A stretch of 64,000 nucleotides of DNA from Spirometra erinaceieuropaei (lineage: Eukaryota; Platyhelminthes; Cestoda; Diphyllobothriidea; Diphyllobothriidae): positions 174,947 through 238,946 of the forward strand of contig CACRXP010000151.1 of the NCBI GenBank assembly GCA_902702965.1, written 5' to 3'. A model generated the notes under the pieces. That model was given only the letters and a program-made list of their open reading frames with translations. It searched no databases and was not told the DNA's origin. Each line of letters starts with the position of its first letter. Positions within the stretch are counted from its first letter, which is position 1. The position numbers were made by a program, and so were the translations under genes. Of this stretch, positions 49,701 through 62,702 are shown one piece after another.

Positions 49701-51376
49701 AATTCATAAGCGACCGTAACCTGCCAATCTTTGCTTAGGGAGATTATTGGCTTATCAGCTATTTTTGACGCTCCCTCTTCGTACCTCATTCGTCCGTATG
49801 TAGTCCTAAACAGCCTGTAAATACGCCTTAAGTTTAAGAGAAGAAAGCTTAAGCTTTTCCACGGCAGTCGGAGAGGAAGGTTCCAGCAGCACTGAAGCTT
49901 ACTAAAACACTCTCGGGTCAGAATTGTGAGAATTGGGCGTATTTACTATTCGTGCTAGAATTACCTAGCGGCAGGTCTTGAAGCTGCCGACTGTGGAGGA
50001 AATTTCCAGTTAAGAAGAAGCCTCATGCGATATCTTCAATCTAATAATGCGATTTCTCTGTGTATGATAGTGATTAAGGCTCATCTCTCTGCGTAGACTT
50101 TGCGGCACAGAAAACGAAAAAATTGCCTAATAACAGCAAACAATTTTACGATTTGCCATAGCGCGTAATCCGGTGATTAGTTAAGACATTCCGATAATAA
50201 GGTGAGACAGTTACCGCTAATGGCGAAACAAATGCTTGCAGTATTACTACATTCCGTTGACCAGCAAAACGCGCCAGGTGATTTTGCAACAGTGAGATTT
50301 TCATAGGCTTGTGATACTTCGGCAAACCGTCTGCGTCTTAAGGAAAACGTTCATTAACTTAATAATCTCAAGCGGCGTTTATGATGACTTGACTTTACTG
50401 CACTTATCTTCGTCCTTAGAGAATTTTGCGAAAAGTGGCTACATAGACAACTTGGTCTACGTCCAAAATGAGATAACTATGAAGGGAATTTACGGATTTA
50501 CCTTATTTAGGATCTGTACGAGTTATTGATAATTCTTCTTGAGACGGATAGACTCCGAGAATAAGATGCCACTGTTAAGATAAATGAGCTTGAAAAAAAA
50601 TTTCGGAATGCATGTATTAAGGTTAAAACTGGATTTTAAGATAATTCCTCCTTTTTAAAATTTCTGCACTTATAGGCCCTGTGAATATCATGCACATTGA
50701 GCATTCACACGTTGAAATGTGCCTTATAAAGTCGGTTTTTTGCAAAATTATGAACATTGAAACAAGAGCTAACAAGTCGGAAACGAATAGAAAATAATAG
50801 TCTACACTTAGTGACAAACTCTGGTCACTTCGTTCATTTCATGCAGAACATGTTGTCCCTAATGACCTTCTTAGTCTAATTGTGTAAAAACGTTTTTACA
50901 ATGTCGGTATTTTGATTTAGTCTCGTACTTCATGCAAGATGTCCTACTTGTCCACTGTAAAAGGGGACTTTAGAACGCCGCTTTATCTACTCGGAACTTT
51001 GAACCTTGCGTTTAGTATTCTGTTTTAGTGATCGACTACCCTGAGATCGCATGCCTCTTCTACTGCCATAAAATTCCTTAGCTAAGTTCATTGGAATTCA
51101 AGGTCTTAGATGATTTGTGGACTAAATCGGCCCATTCCCCGAGAAAATACACCCTAAACATCCGAATAAGACGGTCTTTATTTTCTATCTGCCAGGACAC
51201 CTTGGGCATTTCATTACGTTTTACGAGAGTCTGTATTTCCCCTCGCTCACCTGTCAAATTCGTTTTTAATCATGGTCACTTGTTTATTTTCGAATGATAA
51301 CTTTAGTGGTGGTCTCACTTACAGGCCTTCACTTATTCAGCGTGCCTTTTGCTTGGATACACGCCCAACTTACTTC
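43722..51376. other. No gene recognised
   Basis: About 7.7 kb of AT-rich sequence with short random frames. A tRNA-like box pair at about 44248-44300 hints at a decayed SINE. If the quaking-like gene has further 3' exons, they could lie here. Confidence 0.4.
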
Positions 51377-51549
51377 ATGCAGCCCACTTTGACCGGAGGC
51401 GGACTTCAGGGTCACTTAAAAACACACATAAGCGCGAGTGGTGGTTGCTTTTGCGAAGAATGCAGTTCGACTGGGTGCCGAGGGCGTCTTCAGGTCATGC
51501 ATGATGTGCACGCCCGCTGTACAGCTTGCTGGAATGAAGCTCAGCGTTA
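51377..51549 (+). pseudogene. Zinc-finger-like fragment
   Basis: A short frame includes GLQGHLKTH, CFCEECSSTGCRGRLQ and VMHDVHARC. The spacing resembles broken C2H2 fingers like those in the RTE-like tail at 1-1310, but ligands are missing. It could be a relic of that element or a chance pattern. Confidence 0.3.
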
Positions 51550-54400
51550 ATCTCTGCCTTCCTTGAATACACAGGTGCTGTCAGGTGACCTCATAAGCCT
51601 TTAACAGCAGTCCAACCCGCAGTGGTCAGTACAGGCGTCTAAGACGACTAGCAGTGAAAAGTACTCCCTTTATTTCCTGAGGAGTAATGATAGCATTTAA
51701 TATGTATAATTTGATGACGCTGATACTTTGGTAGGCCTGAGTACGTTTCGTACCAACTACTCCATTCTGACTAAAAGCATGCGTGCAGCTGTGACTTATG
51801 ATTGACGCCCTCGTTTTTTACTTCGCGAAACACTTTCTTCCAAAAAACGTCAGATCAGTCTCCGAGATAATCTCTCCGTATGCAGTCTCAAAAAGTCCGG
51901 CTGACAGTGTCCAAACCTTGAGTTCGGATATGTCTGTTAGTTGGTACTTTCATGCTTCAATGTTTTTCGTTCTCTACTTTTTGTTTGCACGGCGTCTGTT
52001 CTGGCAAAAGTCATGCATTTTCTCCACCAGCCACTACCCACTCCTTCTTTTCAGGCGCCATGAAGCTAAAGGCCAATTCTGTTTCTTCTGTGCGAATGCA
52101 TCCGTACCTTCGTCAGTGAGTGCGCGGCCATGAAATGCATGTAAGTTTTAATTAATGGCTGTACCGCTCTTTTGTGATTTTTCACTTTATACCGAGCCAA
52201 ACAGCTTCTACAGCATGCTTTGGAGCTAAAAAGGAAAAACAGTTTCTTTGAATAGATTATTTCTAGGGGGTTCGAAGGCGGAGCAATACAGATGACGGCT
52301 TGCCAAAGGAGATTGTCTTTACTCCCTTAATGACCTTTCTGATCACAATTAAAGCCTCAGATCTGTTATTTTTTTCTAGAAGATATTCACAAAAGTTCTT
52401 TTTATCGCCCTAGGAAATGATGTCCCATAACCTAGCATTTTAGAGGAAGAAGAGTATCACGATTGAATGTCCGTGTGATGTACATCTCTGGTTAGAAAGC
52501 AAATCCGGTTTCTAAGATACGTTATAATAAATTCTGACTGTCAGAGTGTCCATCAGTCGTAAAACACGTTTTTGAGATTTTTTAAAGAATGCCTATCAGG
52601 TGTTTTTAAAGACTAAGCACTGTCTTAATCCAAGTCTGTGCTCCAAAATGTATTTGAGATGCTTACTGGTTTAGGATTAAATTAGTCTATGTATTTACAT
52701 GGCAAATACTAGACGGGTATGAGCTCCAGCGAAATTCTAGAAGCCATAAGTGATTGTCCATTGCCATTTGAAATCGTATTACAGTTACGCCGGTCAAAAA
52801 TTGATTTTATTTTGGTTGAAAATGCCATCGCAGCCTGCCATGGTAGGCAGCTTATTTGACTTTATGTATCGCGACTTGCAAACCCAACGAATTAATGTGT
52901 TATTTGAGGACGCAGTTAAGGATCAAATAGCAGGTTACTTAGGCATAAGCTAATGGCCGTTATATGCAATCGTTAGTGAATTCTAAGTCCATAGGTTTTC
53001 GTTAATAGACTGAATTCTTCTCCACTAGTGATACCCGAAAGTAATTAACTGGCGGTTTAAATAAATATGTGTTGACAATACAAGAACTGTGTAATTCATG
53101 TATGCTGTTCACTGATACACGATTATCAAATGCTGTGATTATTTCCGGTCTTTGAAATGTGAACTAATCGTTATATAACGCAAATGATTAGCAAACGTTT
53201 ACAACAATTGTTTGAGAAAACGCGATAATTTGGTGGTTTTATGGTATACATTTTCAAGTAATCTGCTAGTTCAAACGAAACCATCTGTTCCATCTTGTAG
53301 CATTCGCATCCACAGAGCAAAAGTTGAGAGTTCTGTCTGTTTTTTCTTTTCACGCAGTTTAAGCTAGACCTCAGGATGCGTTTTCTGGAGGAATCGCGAC
53401 TTATTATCGTTTGTAGATTTCTGACCTGATGCTTTAAGAGGAAATGCCTCCTTGTTTTGTCCGTACAAGCAGGCGTACGCGAAAGTCATCGTGCATATAT
53501 GTTGCAGACTTGAGAATGATTTTACACAACGGGCGCTCTCATTTAATTTGCTGTGTACTTTTGTTTTAGAACTCCTCAAAATAGCCAACTATGTTGAAAG
53601 AAAAATCAGAATAAAGGACGCCCTCTGACCTCTGCCACGGCCTAATAATGAGCCGGAATTCACGCCGACACTTCCTCAGCGCCAATATCCTCGCCTTATG
53701 GCCTCCATGTACCACGTTTTTTATTGGCTCTTGCCCGCCCCCTATCTCTCCCCCGTTCCTGAAAGCAGCAAACCCTTACGTATGTATTTCTCTTGTGACT
53801 TTTTCTCCGCCTCCTTTCCTCCTACTTCTTATTTGCAAGTACTTGTTTTCTATAACATTTTTTAAACACCCTCATGCATCTGCCCTCGTCGGTTAGAACG
53901 CATGGGCAAAATCGAGCGTTGTGATAACTCTGTGATACTTTTGTTTAGGTGAGTAGTAATGCATATTTTTATAGAACCCTGGGATACTTTGCAATATGTC
54001 ACATGCGTGTGTGCATGTGCTTTTTCCGAAGGTATTTGCGTATGTTTGTGTGTTTGCGTCAGAACATGTTTCTGGTTAAAAGAGTCGTCTTTCCGTACCC
54101 TACTGCGTTGTTACATGCACTCACACATGCAAGTAAATGTCTCCTCCTTTACAGCCCTCTTCCCTACAAACATTTTATCCTTTCTGAACAAACATTATGC
54201 AGTTCCTTGCCAGTAAATTGTATCATTCATTGTTATCACTTTTTTGCTACTTTGTAAATTCTGCTGCAAAGATCGCCATTTAGTAATTTCAGTGAAAACA
54301 AATAGACGGGTGATTATTTTCGGTAACTTATTAGACCCCTAAATGTGTCTAGGTAGCCAAGTCATTTAGAGTGGACTATTAGACATGTCGGCCAGATCGC
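51550..54400. other. No gene recognised
   Basis: AT-rich sequence, stops in all frames, no repeat or RNA gene that I can defend. Confidence 0.4.
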
Positions 54401-54402
54401 AG

Positions 54403-54780
54403 TTGGTAGCCCGGACCCGTATTACAGGTGGCTGGGGGGTTTGTTTACTGGGGCTATTTTGCGGGGCTCCATAATCACATCTGTCCCATTTGGCCTCCGT
54501 TTTACGGTTGAGGTTAGGATTAGGGTACCGGTTAATGGTTTCCGATTTTCGGGTTAGGGTTATGCCTTTAGGCTTGGGCTTTCGGGTTACGGTTAGGGTT
54601 TGAGCGTACGAATGGGTTTCAGTATTACGGTTATGTTTCTCTGTAACGGCCATGTCTAAGGACTACGGTTACGTTTACGATTTCGGTTAGGGTTAGGGAT
54701 GCCGTAAGGGTTAACGGTTAACGTTTAAGGCTGAGGTTAGGGTTAGAGTCGAGGTTAGGATTAAGGTTAAGTTCGCCGTC
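54403..54780 (+). repeat. Interstitial telomere-like array 2 with shared leader block
   Basis: The block 54403-54487 matches 34945-35011 (shared CCCGTATTA, AGGTG.CTGGGG and CTGGGGCTA). GGTTAGGG-like repeats follow at about 54502-54775. Only some units are perfect TTAGGG. It looks like an old repeat family that carries telomere-like sequence. Confidence 0.6.
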
Positions 54781-56084
54781 CGCTTCCCCTTCCCAGCTAC
54801 CTACCGCGATCTAGCCGACATGTTTTACCTTCCTATACCTCTTGATATATAGGGACAGGGAAAAGTTTCAGAATACTTATGTTGGTTAGAAATAGGAGGT
54901 TAGGGTGCTAAGTAGTACAACGTCAGGGAAGCCTGAACTGCACGTAACTGAAGAGGTCAGTGAGGCTGGGCAAGTACCATGAGAGACGGACCAATCCAGC
55001 TCCCGCTGCGTACAAACAATCGGTTTTTATTCGTGCGGCCCTTTTTTGTGCCGTAGCGGTATATATTGAGCAGCCTTGTTATAAGTTGCCTGATGTTTGA
55101 TCGTCATAGAGTACTCTGTGATCGTACTTACCACGATATTTTCATTAGCCTTTGGCAGCCAGGCCAGTAGACGTTTCTGGTCTGCGCTTTAATAATTCAC
55201 TGCATATCCCTCACGTGATTGATATTCGGACAAATAGCGATCGGCCGTAGAGTGTTTTCAGTCCCCTTTCCCGACAGGCAAGCCTTGATACCCTTAGCTG
55301 AGTCATTTCTGCTTTAGTACCCGGTCCTTCCCTTGGAAGTAAAATTACGACCCAGAAGATGGTGCGTTGGCAAAAAATACTAGACTTGGTGGGAGGATCT
55401 CCGAAGCTTGCGGGTTTAGGATGCAGCATGCGGTATTTCTGAAAAAATCTCATTCTAGGTAGAGTCGCAGTAAGGTAAGTTAAGTGTGAACCTGTTACCT
55501 ACTTTTAAGATGGTTCGTTAGGTATGAATAAGATCGATATTTAAGTTCAAGTTACATTGAGTATCGAATGTTTTGACTGCTTCGCGTATAGTGATTGCCC
55601 AAGGTTTCAACATTCAAGACGCAATGAAGGGGTCAGTTTTAGTAAACGTACGATGTTCCAACGTGTCTAAGTCTTTTGAGCAACGGTTTTGGAGTTAAAC
55701 AAATCCTGTCACGGGGTACAAGTGCATGTGGAGGTCTGTCGTGGTCTTTCTCGCTGTTATACCACCACTAAAGAGCGGTGAGAGCATGGATGGAAGTTGA
55801 CCATCCGAGTAATGGTTTCCACCTCATCTCTGGGACTGTGTTCATGGGACAGATGAAGTTTTAAATCCCACAAGTACCAGTGACTGAAATTATATTCCTC
55901 TCGCCTTTGCCTTACATTTTAGGACATAAGAGGATTTAATCAAATTTTCCTGATTTTCTTAACTGTTTGCTTGCTTTTGTTGGTTTCAAGTTAGGTTTGG
56001 TTAAAATACAGTAGGTGACTATCTCATAAAATTATCGTCAGAAATTATGAACTGTAGTTTCGACTCGAAAGGATTACATAAATC
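54781..56084. other. No gene recognised
   Basis: About 1.3 kb after the telomere-like array. No repeat, RNA gene or coding pattern that I can support. Confidence 0.4.
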
Positions 56085-56450
56085 AGGGTGTAATATTGAT
56101 TATCATGTGACGTAGCGCCAGGATATGTCAGTCGCGCTAAGATGTCGCCTTTTGAATGCACTTCCTTCCGACCGCATGCACAAACCACACACGGTATAAA
56201 ATGATCACTAACGTAATGGGAATTTCCCTAATAACTTTCCATTTCCTTATAAATCCAAATGTATTTTACGGAAAACATGCACCAAAAAATATTCTTTCCT
56301 GCACTTGCCTTATAAAAAGTTATGTCTTCCTTAAATTTTATACTAAAGAAGAGATTTTTCGGACTTTAAATAGTTTTTTTGATTTCCGAATAATTTTGAA
56401 ATCAACCTGGGATAGCACTTATGCTCATGGTTTCCAAAGTACAGCCTGCA
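56085..56450 (+). repeat. Diverged copy of the foldback arm
   Basis: It matches the left arm of 40978-42143. Both carry TTTTGAATGCACTTC, an ACCACRC.CGGTATAAA word and TTTAC.GAAAACATGCAC, in the same order and spacing. Only one orientation is present, so this is a half element. Confidence 0.6.
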
Positions 56451-58317
56451 CACTTTCCGTGAGAAAAGGTCACACTTTTCTCTATGCTATTATGAAGACG
56501 CCACAGAGGGCTCATGAAATTTCGCAATGGATACTGATTATGTTGTATATTTCATAAGGAATATTAGTAAACGTACAGACACGATGCCATTTGAATTGGC
56601 ATTTCGCAGTACTAAACATCTCAAAAACACTTAGTTTTTAAGCCAAAAACGACACTTTCTCCCATTGTAAAATTCGGAAAAGACGTAATGTACTACAAAG
56701 TGAGTGCAAGGAGAACATCTTTGGACATGTTTCATACACATTGCATCTGGATTGTTAAGGACATCGCAAATCAATTGGAAAAATCTGTACCACCTCAGTG
56801 GGCATTTTTCGTCAAGCGTGATTTTTTCGAACGACCAAAAAGAGCGTATTCAGAAGGCAGCACTCTGACATGACTTAAATAGCTTCGCATTAAGTTATGT
56901 GACAATCAGTGTTAGAGCTCTGTCCAAACAATTCCTTCCAATGAAAGCTACATTTTAGAAGTTCAGTTAACTTTTCACGAGTCTTCGCTCCAAAACGGAT
57001 TCCTGGAAAGTGTTGCTCGCAGTTGGGACTAAAAGATGGCTTTAAATTACAATATGAACTTTGCTTTTATGCAAAATACGCCCTATGAGACACCGATGTT
57101 ATGGCAACGACTGGAAGTCTGGCAGACGTTATTGGAAATGCTTACCCACAAAAAATGCCAACACTGAGTGCAACGGTACGTTTGGGTGCAGCCCACTCCG
57201 CGCCAGCTAGGCTTCTAAACCGTCTCCCCCTAAACTTGCTGTGCAAAATCTGGGTTAGTGTACGTTGTGAGCCAGGGGCTGTGGTGGCACTCCTAGGTGC
57301 GGGTCATTGCCGCGTCAGCCACCAGCTCCGGTCTGCCTGACCCTGTCATGAAACCGGGTGCAGACGGAGGAGGAGGAGAGTGCTGCAGATGCGACGCAAA
57401 TCTACTATGTAAGAAATCATGCGCGCAAATCACAGGTGCTGTGTCCACCCCTGCTGTAGCGCACAAGGTGAACATCGTCGCAAACGAACTGATATTTTTA
57501 ACATTGGTTGTTTTTTCCTCAGAACTGTTCTCTAGTTGCGCTGATTGATAACAATTTATACGCATACCTTTATCCGTACGTAGTTCTCAGCAAACTTTTT
57601 ATGTCCGCAGTGTAAATCTTTTTCCTTTGCAAGAATCTCCTCAACTGTCTCTTTTATCAGTTTGATCAGATGTTGGAGTTTCCGGAACTTTTTCAGAAAA
57701 TTTCTTTCAATTTTTATTTCCGTTGTGGTAGACACTGGTTTGATTGCTTTGTCTTCCGATATTGACAGTGTGTTCTCGTAGGGGCCATCAGCTGTTCGGA
57801 AAGCCTAAAGGTTTAGCCACTCTTATAAAACTTGCCGTCAGTTTTTCGGCACTGTCGTATCAGAGCGGAATGTACAAAAGCACACTTTGAGACGCAGAAG
57901 TATTGCAAATGACACATCCAAGAGAGTTAAAGCGTCAATTTGTCGCCTATCAGCGGGCGTTTGTCCCACACGTAGGCACAAACAATGAATCGGAAAGGGT
58001 AATAATTTATAAGGATTGAAAAACAAAGTGCAGATCCGAGTTCCGACAACCTCCCTAATTTCCCTTCCTTTCCCCACATTGGACGATACAGGCGTTGCTA
58101 GTGACCACGTTAGTTTCTATTAGGCAGCACGCCTGTGTTAAAGCCCTAGACCCTCGTAGGTCTGCAACGACCCTTCCTAAAAGTGCCTGCTGGTTGATAA
58201 AATATACATGGAAGAGTATTCGAAGTGCGATGACTTCAGCCGCATTTCTAAACAAGCTATATCTAGATCATGGGTCGGATCTCAGTTGGTAGCCGTGCTT
58301 GCAGTAGACAAGCCCAA
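56451..58317. other. No gene recognised
   Basis: AT-rich apart from a GC-rich patch at 57180-57440, whose frames have no recognisable motif. At 58265-58300 lies GTCGG.TCTCAGTTGGTAGC, a word also found before the array at 54.4 kb. Confidence 0.4.
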
Positions 58318-58830
58318 GCCTGATCCCTAACCCTGACCCATAACCTCTAACCCCAACTCTTAACCCTAATCCCTAACCGTTAACCCCTAGCTCTTACGTC
58401 TAATCCTAAACCCAACCCCTAGCCCGTAACCCTTAACACCTAACCTTGACCTCTAACCCTAACCCCTAACATGTACGGCTACGAAATGAGATCTGGCCAG
58501 ACCATGTTTACAAGCCATAAGGCGGTGCCACCAGCGGCTCGTGGTAATTGTGGATTTAAAAGGCCTTAAATAGACATGAAACCGCAGACCAACTCTTAAC
58601 CCTAATCCCTAACCCCTAACCGTTAATCCCCTGCTCTGACCTCTAATCCTAACCCCAACCCCTAGCCCGTAACCCCCAACACCTAACCTTGACCTCTAAC
58701 CCTAACCTCTAGCATCTACGGCTACGAAATGAGATCTGGCCAGACCATGTTTACAAGCCATAAGGCGGTGCCACCAGCGGATCGTGGTAAATGTGGATTT
58801 AAAAAGCCTTAAATAGGCATGAAACTGCGG
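58318..58830 (-). repeat. Telomere-like array 3 in a tandem unit of about 240 bases
   Basis: CCCTAA-like repeats (TTAGGG on the minus strand) alternate with a fixed non-telomeric block. The unit at about 58355-58590 is repeated at 58591-58830; the block around ATCTGGCCAGACCATG recurs with a 243-base offset. The two units differ by few substitutions. Confidence 0.7.
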
Positions 58831-59179
58831 ACCGAAGAGTCTTCCTTTCGGAACAGATGTTAAACAGGGGCCCACGACTTCGGCAATATCCAGGCGAACT
58901 TCGCTCATTCGAGCGAAAGTATTGTCTTACTAGCATGACCACCAAATCACTCAGCAATTGTGCCCTCTGTTTGATATTGCTGTTCGAGTGATTTAGTGCT
59001 GTAAGTACCGAAGAGTACGAGGTCGAACTCGCGCAACACGTAAAGAGATTTCGTTATAATAATGGTGAAAGTGCGACTCTCAGGTGGCATGTCAAAGGAA
59101 GAAGAGCTGATGTCTGACTTGCCAAGTATTGATGTAGCCTACCCATCCTCAAAGACTGGATAGATGAGGCTTTTTTGAT

Positions 59180-59665
59180 ATTTCTTCAGAGCCAGCGGCT
59201 ATCCGAAAACAGTTGTTGAGAGGAGTCCATTGACTCAAGGGAAGCGGAATGAAGAGCGCAGTTAGCCGAAATCATGTTAGAGCATTTCGTACATGAAAGA
59301 GGTCTTCAAAGCCGTGGCTAGATCCCTCGCACCACAAGGAATAAGAGTTATTCACAGGCCTGATTCATCAATCCGACAGAAAATGCTGCTGTCAAAAGAC
59401 TCTATCGCTAGACAGAAACTAACGGCTACAACTTCTGGGTGTTCGCTTTCGTTTGAGAGGCTGGTCGACGGCTGCAAACGAGAATTCAGTTGACCGTGAG
59501 ACTGGTGGCCCTAAAGTCGGGGTAGCAACGCAAGCCGCTCAGACGCAACACATCTTTAACTTGAGGCCGAGGCGGTGATCACACACCAAGACAGGTGGAA
59601 GAAGCCTGGATGTCTACCGACTGCTCCTTATTCAACCGCCACATCCTCCTATCTGTTTTTACAAA
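59180..59665 (+). pseudogene. Penelope-like element fragment
   Basis: FRASGYPKTVVER appears near 59190, then MKEVFKAVARSLAPQGIRVI at 59293 and HRPDSSIRQK, matching the linker between reverse transcriptase and GIY-YIG endonuclease in PLEs. Later HIFNLEAEAVITHQ and, after a frameshift, VEEAWMSTD resemble the end of the endonuclease. The catalytic YIG region is not recognisable. Stops and frameshifts make it a relic. Confidence 0.6.
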
Positions 59666-61004
59666 CCGTCTGCACTGGGGACAGCGACGTCGTGCAGCAG
59701 TCGGGCCCAGCAACTATTGTCGCGGTCAACGAAGGCGAGGGCGACACAGGTCACCGTGAAACTGGGGGTCAGGGTCGGTACCAAAGCCGGCACTGGAGAC
59801 CTACTCGTCAAGAAAGATGCGTTGTATAACAAGAGCTGCGAGCATGGCTTTCTAGTCTCTGAAGATGGGTAGGCGAAATTACCACTCTGGGCGTTGGGCC
59901 TCAAGTAAACCTGTCACAATGAAATCCTTTTCTACCTTTGAGATTTTCACAATGCCGTGCCCCTAATCTTACCTAAATAGATAGTTATCAGCACCTTGAG
60001 CGGTAGATTTGGAAGCCTTTAGTTCAGCGTTCGGATCTGCGCCTGCGGACTATAGGACCGTTTACCGATTATGTACATATGCCAGTGACCGATATGTCAC
60101 TATATTTTATCAACCTACCGATAACCAATATGCATTTACAAAGTGAAGCTGCAAGGTATCGAGTCGTGAGAAAATACAAAAAAGTCGCCTGCCAGAATGC
60201 AGTCTTAAATAAGAGAATCATTGACCTGCTGTTTTACATAATTAATTACTTTATAACAGGTGGATTCAAGACAGTGACATGGATTGACTTTTTACACATT
60301 TCAATGGTAATGGCGTTTTTGGTTTCCGATAGAATTGCTCATTTTTGATCGAATAATAAAACTTTGGAGAATTTCACCTGTGCATACAGGAAAGGAGATA
60401 ATGCGGTCACCTGGTCGGCGGATAAAACTGCGAAAATGAGCCTTTCATGTGGACTATTTTATTGTTAAACAAAAGGTTTTATTTGCATTATGTGTTGCCT
60501 TAAAATAAGGTGAATATTCATCCATGTAAACTTGTTATTCTTCCGTTTTGCTTAAATTGTGTCATAAAGGAAATTTTTAAGACTTCAAACTAAAATTATT
60601 GCAATAAATCATCAAGGCTGCTTACCACAGTGTACCAGCACAAAGAGTATTTGAGTTTTCATTAACAATAAGGAAATGTGAAGAAATGTATGCTTTTTGA
60701 TATAATTGCAGCAGTCAGGTTATGTTAGCTGTACCGAATTTTCTAACTTTGAATTCAACTTGGAAAGATAAACGAACGATTTCTCTGCGCCTTCAGTCCG
60801 CTCCAAAGTTGTACATCGTCTGCGGATTTGCCCGGAGATTTCCAAGTCTAATTTAGCCCTTGAACGTTGTTGCAATAAGGAGTATGAAGTAATTCAGACA
60901 AAGGAGGTTTTTAAAACAGTCGGTTTATTTAATAAACACTGGAAGAACAAAGATTCAAACCCCATGTCTGAATGGGAGAAGTAAGCTTTTGTGATCATAA
61001 GTAA

Positions 61005-61320
61005 GCATACGGAGAGAGCCCGACGGCGAGTTTAATCGATGAAGAAGAACGAGAGATGCCAGACCGACCACCCGAACTGGTTCAATCACCACACTCCCCC
61101 CCCTCTCCCCCGACAAAGTGTAGACTCACAAAGCACGCAGACAACCATCCCCCGAGAGGCCGAGGCAGCGAGAGGAGAGAAAAATCGATCAGCACGAGGC
61201 CGACCAACGTGACATGCCACTTTGCGATTTCTAGTCGATTAAGTTCATTTTAGGCTTTGACAATGGAAAGCCGACCAAGCTCTTCTAAGCGCCAGCATCT
61301 AAATAAACCTCTCCCGATGA
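61005..61320 (+). mobile_element. 5'-truncated Penelope-like element tail
   Basis: This stretch matches, in the opposite orientation, 62703-63002 of the PLE below. Shared words include CGACGGCGAGTTT, CCATCCCCCGAGAGGCCGAGG and GCATCTAAATAAACC. It starts in the last codons of the endonuclease frame and ends just before a CTT repeat, as expected for a copy broken off at its 5' side. Confidence 0.75.
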
Positions 61321-61382
61321 GCTCTTCTTCTTCTTCTTCTTCTTCTTCTTCTTTTTCTTTTTCTTTTTCTTTTTCTTCTTCT

Positions 61383-61415
<33 letters not shown>

Positions 61416-61427
61416 ACCTTCTCTTCT

Positions 61428-61468
<41 letters not shown>

Positions 61469-61470
61469 AA
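61321..61470 (+). repeat. CTT/TTTTC microsatellite
   Basis: About 150 bases of TTC and TTTTTC units directly follow the truncated PLE tail. The Ser/Phe-rich frame through it (61257-61577) is a by-product of the repeat. Confidence 0.9.
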
Positions 61471-62702
61471 AAAATCAACCCAGATTTCTCAACTTTACCA
61501 ATCTGAACATAATTCAGCAGCTGAAACAAGTAGAAAGTTGCAACTACCTCGGCGTCAACGCGGTACCAATTGGGTGAAGCAGGAATGGCATCAACGTCTG
61601 ATCGCAGGACCTCACAGCGGTTTTCAAGCGTCCGAACGTGTCTAGAGGCCTATTTTAGCATCGTAGTTTGTATCAAAAATCCACGCGTACGCGAACTTTT
61701 TTACATGCTGAATTGCGCGCGTAAAACCCGAGCTAAGAGCAAAGAAGTCTGCCAATAGATGCTTGAGAACGATCCGTACACTGACCTAGTCCGTTGTGAG
61801 AAATTCTCCACTTTTGTCCCAACCCTAGGTACTGTGATAATGTCTTCGGTCCTATGCCACTGCCAACATGGAGTCTCAAGGGTACGATTATCTGAAAACC
61901 GGAGTTAGGAAATGGAGAGGGCTCTCGGTTCCCTGATATTTGTCTCCTGGGAAGTGAGTTAGTCGAGGTTTCTGGATGTGCTATAATAAACTGTCACGCA
62001 TGAAAGGACTCCATCCGCAGGCTCACTGCGACCAGCTTCATTCCGAATGGCCAAAGTCGTATAAAGTACCTGGCATAACTGGTATGGGCACGTTTGATCT
62101 CAAAATGTTTCGAGTGCGCGGCCGACAAATCTTACAACCGTGTTTCCGCAGTCAGATCTCTAGATTGCTGTTGCCTCCATAGCTCAGTCCTCCTATTTCC
62201 GGTCAATGGCTTATGTGTGGCTAATCACATTTTCTTAATGCACATTCCGCCTAACATCTGTCGGACACATGGCCATCGCATGAAAAGACATGCAGAGCAA
62301 ACAACAAACAGAAAGACAAACGACGAGGTTCTACTTTGTAGCGCAGAAGTAACCAAGGCCTTTCCTAACAAGACACCAATCAGATTGTTTTCGTAAATCC
62401 TGTCTGTATATCATCGAACAAGACTGGAAAGTATGTTAGATGTAATCAAGCTTCACTGCACGATAAAAAGCCGTGCTTACCACAATAGATCGAAGACACT
62501 GGAAGTGCAACAAAGGGAGGAAGCTGGTAGACATAAATCAGTTTAATCAGAAGATTGAGTATGCGAATGCCATAAAACTTGGATATATCCGTAGCTAAGG
62601 CACGGTTTGTCAGATAAGCAAAATAGGAGTAAAAGTACCGTTCCCTGATTCTCTATCACTACTGTTTACCAGCACATTTTGACTTGATGAAAAAGATAGG
62701 CA
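61471..62702. other. Spacer between two convergent Penelope-like tails, no gene recognised
   Basis: About 1.2 kb. Open frames at 61570-61758, 61976-62182 and 62094-62396 have no known motif. Confidence 0.4.

Noticed and set aside
61257..61577. Ser-rich protein of 106 residues
   Set aside because: Its composition is produced by the CTT/TTTTC microsatellite and the PLE tail; no independent coding evidence.
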